Source of the DNA: Massilia soli
GTDB lineage: Bacteria > Pseudomonadota > Gammaproteobacteria > Burkholderiales > Burkholderiaceae_D
NCBI RefSeq assembly: GCF_016809835.1
Contig: NZ_JAFBIL020000001.1
Span: forward strand, 1-64,000
Direction of reading: 5' to 3'
DNA length: 64,000 bases
The notes under the pieces were generated by a model. The model saw only the letters and a list, made by a program, of their open reading frames with translations, was not told the origin of the DNA and ran no database searches. The translations under genes and the position numbers were made by a program. Positions 62,619-64,000 of this stretch are shown piece after piece. Numbering within the stretch: the first letter of the stretch is position 1; every line of letters starts with the position of its first letter.

Positions 62619-63317
62619 ATGATGGGCAGTCTTCCCGACCAGTATCACGCGCTGGTCATCGGCGCGTCCGGCACCATCGGCGCCGCCTTTGTCGACCTGC
62701 TGAACCAGTCGCCGCGCTGCGCATCGGTGTGCGGCCTGCACCGCCATTCGATACCCCGGATCGACTTCGCCGACGAACACAGCGTCGCCGAAGCGGCGCA
62801 ACAGCTTGCGGCCGGACCACGCTTTGACCTGATCATCAACGCCGCCGGCATGCTGCACAACGAGGCATTCATGCCGGAAAAGCGCCTGGCCGACCTGACG
62901 GCCAGGCAAATGCAGGCAACCTTCCAGGCCAATGCCTTCGGACCCGCGCTGTTGCTGCGCTACTTCGTGCCGCTGCTGGCCAGTGAACGCGCCATCATGG
63001 CGATGCTGTCGGCGAAGGTTGGCAGCATCGGCGACAACCGGCTGGGCGGCTGGTACAGCTACCGCGCTTCCAAGGCCGCCCTGAACATGCTGGTAAAAAC
63101 CGCGGCCATCGAAGTTGCCCGCAACCAGAAGAACAGCGTGCTGGTCGCGCTGCATCCGGGCACGGTCAACTCCCGCCTGTCGAAGCCCTTCCGCGGCGAA
63201 TCCATCGGCCGCCGCGCCCACGATGCCGCCAGCGACATGCTGGACGTGCTCGATGCGCTCACGCCGGCCGACAGCGGTTCGTTCAAGTCGTACAACGGCG
63301 CCGACCTGCCCTGGTAG
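62619..63317 (+). CDS. Short-chain dehydrogenase/reductase (C-factor-like)
   Basis: A 232-residue SDR. The NAD(P)-binding loop is ALVIGASGTIGAAF, DLIINAAGML supplies the NAG-like motif, and the catalytic Ser/Tyr/Lys occur in AMLSAKVGSIGDN and YSYRASKAALNM. It resembles C-factor/CsgA-type SDRs, which cluster with photolyase and light-response genes in many proteobacteria. Substrate unknown. It is divergent from the photolyase and ends five bases from the convergent FAD-oxidoreductase gene. A GGAG lies eight bases before the ATG; the next codon is also ATG. Confidence 0.9.
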   Translation: MMGSLPDQYHALVIGASGTIGAAFVDLLNQSPRCASVCGLHRHSIPRIDFADEHSVAEAAQQLAAGPRFDLIINAAGMLHNEAFMPEKRLADLTARQMQATFQANAFGPALLLRYFVPLLASERAIMAMLSAKVGSIGDNRLGGWYSYRASKAALNMLVKTAAIEVARNQKNSVLVALHPGTVNSRLSKPFRGESIGRRAHDAASDMLDVLDALTPADSGSFKSYNGADLPW

Positions 63318-63322
63318 GGCAG

Positions 63323-64000
63323 CTATGCCGGCCCTTGGGCAATGCGCTGCGCCAACGCGCGTCCGCTCAACCAGGCCGCCTCGACGGTTCCGCCGTTGAG
63401 CCAGTCGCCGCACATGCCCACGCCCAGCCCGGCGTCCCAGCTGCATGCCTCGGTACGGCTGGTGGCGGTGCTGGCGTAGCGCCAGCGATGCACATTCCAG
63501 TGCTGCGGCGCCGGACCGCCCAGTTCGGCAAATGCCGGCAGCAGCTGCGCGGCAACGCCGTCGGCATCAAGCGCCATGTGCGCTTCGCTCCATGCGGCGC
63601 TGGCGTGCAGCAGCCAGCTCTCGGTGCCGTCGCGGCCCGGCTTGGCACTGTCGCGGGCCACCCAGCGCAGCGGGCCGCGGTTGACGAAGGCGGCCTCGAA
63701 TCCAAGCGCCAGCGGCGCGGCGTACTGCAGCATCATGGCCCAGCAGCCTTGCATGCTGGTTTCATCGGCCAGCGCGGCTTGTCGCGGCGCCACCGCGCGC
63801 AGCAACGGCCCGGCTTGCGGCGCTGGCACTGCCAGCACCACCGCATCGTAGACATCCCCAAACGCGCCGATGTCCTGCGCGTGCAAGCGCCAGCCGGTGG
63901 ACGCGCGTTGCAGTTCGCTGATCGCCGCACCGCTGCGCAGCGCCAGCGTCGACGCCAGCAAGGCGGCCGGCGCGGTCATGCGCGGCGTGCCGACGAAGCG
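63323..64000 (-). CDS. FAD-dependent amine-oxidase-like protein, 3' part (runs out of the window)
   Basis: Only the C-terminal 225 residues are inside. The open frame enters at the right edge (RFVGTPRM...) and continues past position 64000, so the in-window ATG at 63979 is internal. YDAVVLAVPAPQA and WDAGLGVGMCGDWLNGGTVEAAWLSGRALAQ match the FAD-binding C-terminal end of renalase/amine-oxidase-like proteins. In related genomes this family lies with a photolyase and a C-factor-like SDR, as here. The N-terminal GxGxxG motif should lie to the right. Confidence 0.87.
   Translation of the reverse strand, partial: RFVGTPRMTAPAALLASTLALRSGAAISELQRASTGWRLHAQDIGAFGDVYDAVVLAVPAPQAGPLLRAVAPRQAALADETSMQGCWAMMLQYAAPLALGFEAAFVNRGPLRWVARDSAKPGRDGTESWLLHASAAWSEAHMALDADGVAAQLLPAFAELGGPAPQHWNVHRWRYASTATSRTEACSWDAGLGVGMCGDWLNGGTVEAAWLSGRALAQRIAQGPA

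Overview
The window is high-GC, densely coded betaproteobacterial chromosome. The gene order apaG, rpe, gph, trpE-G-D-C, with mltA alongside, and the style of the rRNA promoter and leader at the left edge, fit Oxalobacteraceae of the Massilia/Duganella/Telluria type. That placement is inference from gene content and codon style; no 16S sequence lies inside the window.

Layout. 1-300 is the promoter and leader of an rRNA operon that runs leftward out of the window. 304-3632 holds an ABC-2 exporter pair and a LuxR-type AHL receptor without a LuxI, with a lux-box-like palindrome between them. 3767-8188 carries an enoyl-CoA hydratase, a beta-propeller lipoprotein, mltA, a 52-residue membrane protein and apaG, plus two copies of a REP-like paired palindrome. 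8488-13977 is the rpe-gph-trpEGDC run; between gph and trpE there is a complete transcription attenuator (leader peptide with four Trp codons, alternative hairpins, intrinsic terminator). 14067-18556 has an M61 peptidase, a MocA-like nucleotidyltransferase, dsbC and a UbiH-family hydroxylase.

18676-40745 looks like an accessory region built on tRNA-Phe(GAA). The intact tRNA is at the left, and three further copies of its 3' half lie at about 22.36, 28.97 and 40.70 kb. The first two also repeat the downstream terminator and a TCCGGTC-type motif. The modules between them carry a flavin reductase, a TetR regulator with a zeta-type GST, a hydrolase, an HDOD protein, an IS3-family remnant, a doubly broken ltrA, an LLM-class oxidoreductase, an FAD-oxidase/SnoaL-like fusion, a CDF transporter, a secreted GH16 enzyme, a porin, a MarC protein and a caa3-type cytochrome oxidase set with a fused subunit I-III. 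No integrase gene is visible.

40793-64000 is again mixed core and accessory: a periplasmic solute-binding-like protein, a DASH-type cryptochrome overlapping a 49-residue DUF2256 gene, an efflux operon (TolC-type channel, HlyD adaptor, two ABC-2 permeases) with no ATPase gene, a NemR-like TetR regulator with matching operators ahead of itself and of a YqhD-type alcohol dehydrogenase/DJ-1 pair, a secreted amidohydrolase, a MacAB-like exporter, a duplicated-domain DUF4394 lipoprotein next to an ECF sigma/anti-sigma pair, a CheV-like protein, an FeS-type photolyase, an SDR and the 3' part of an FAD amine-oxidase-like gene.

The clearest regulatory circuits readable from sequence alone are the trp attenuator, the lux-box/LuxR/ABC unit, and the paired TTAGAC-type operators of the electrophile-response-like cluster.
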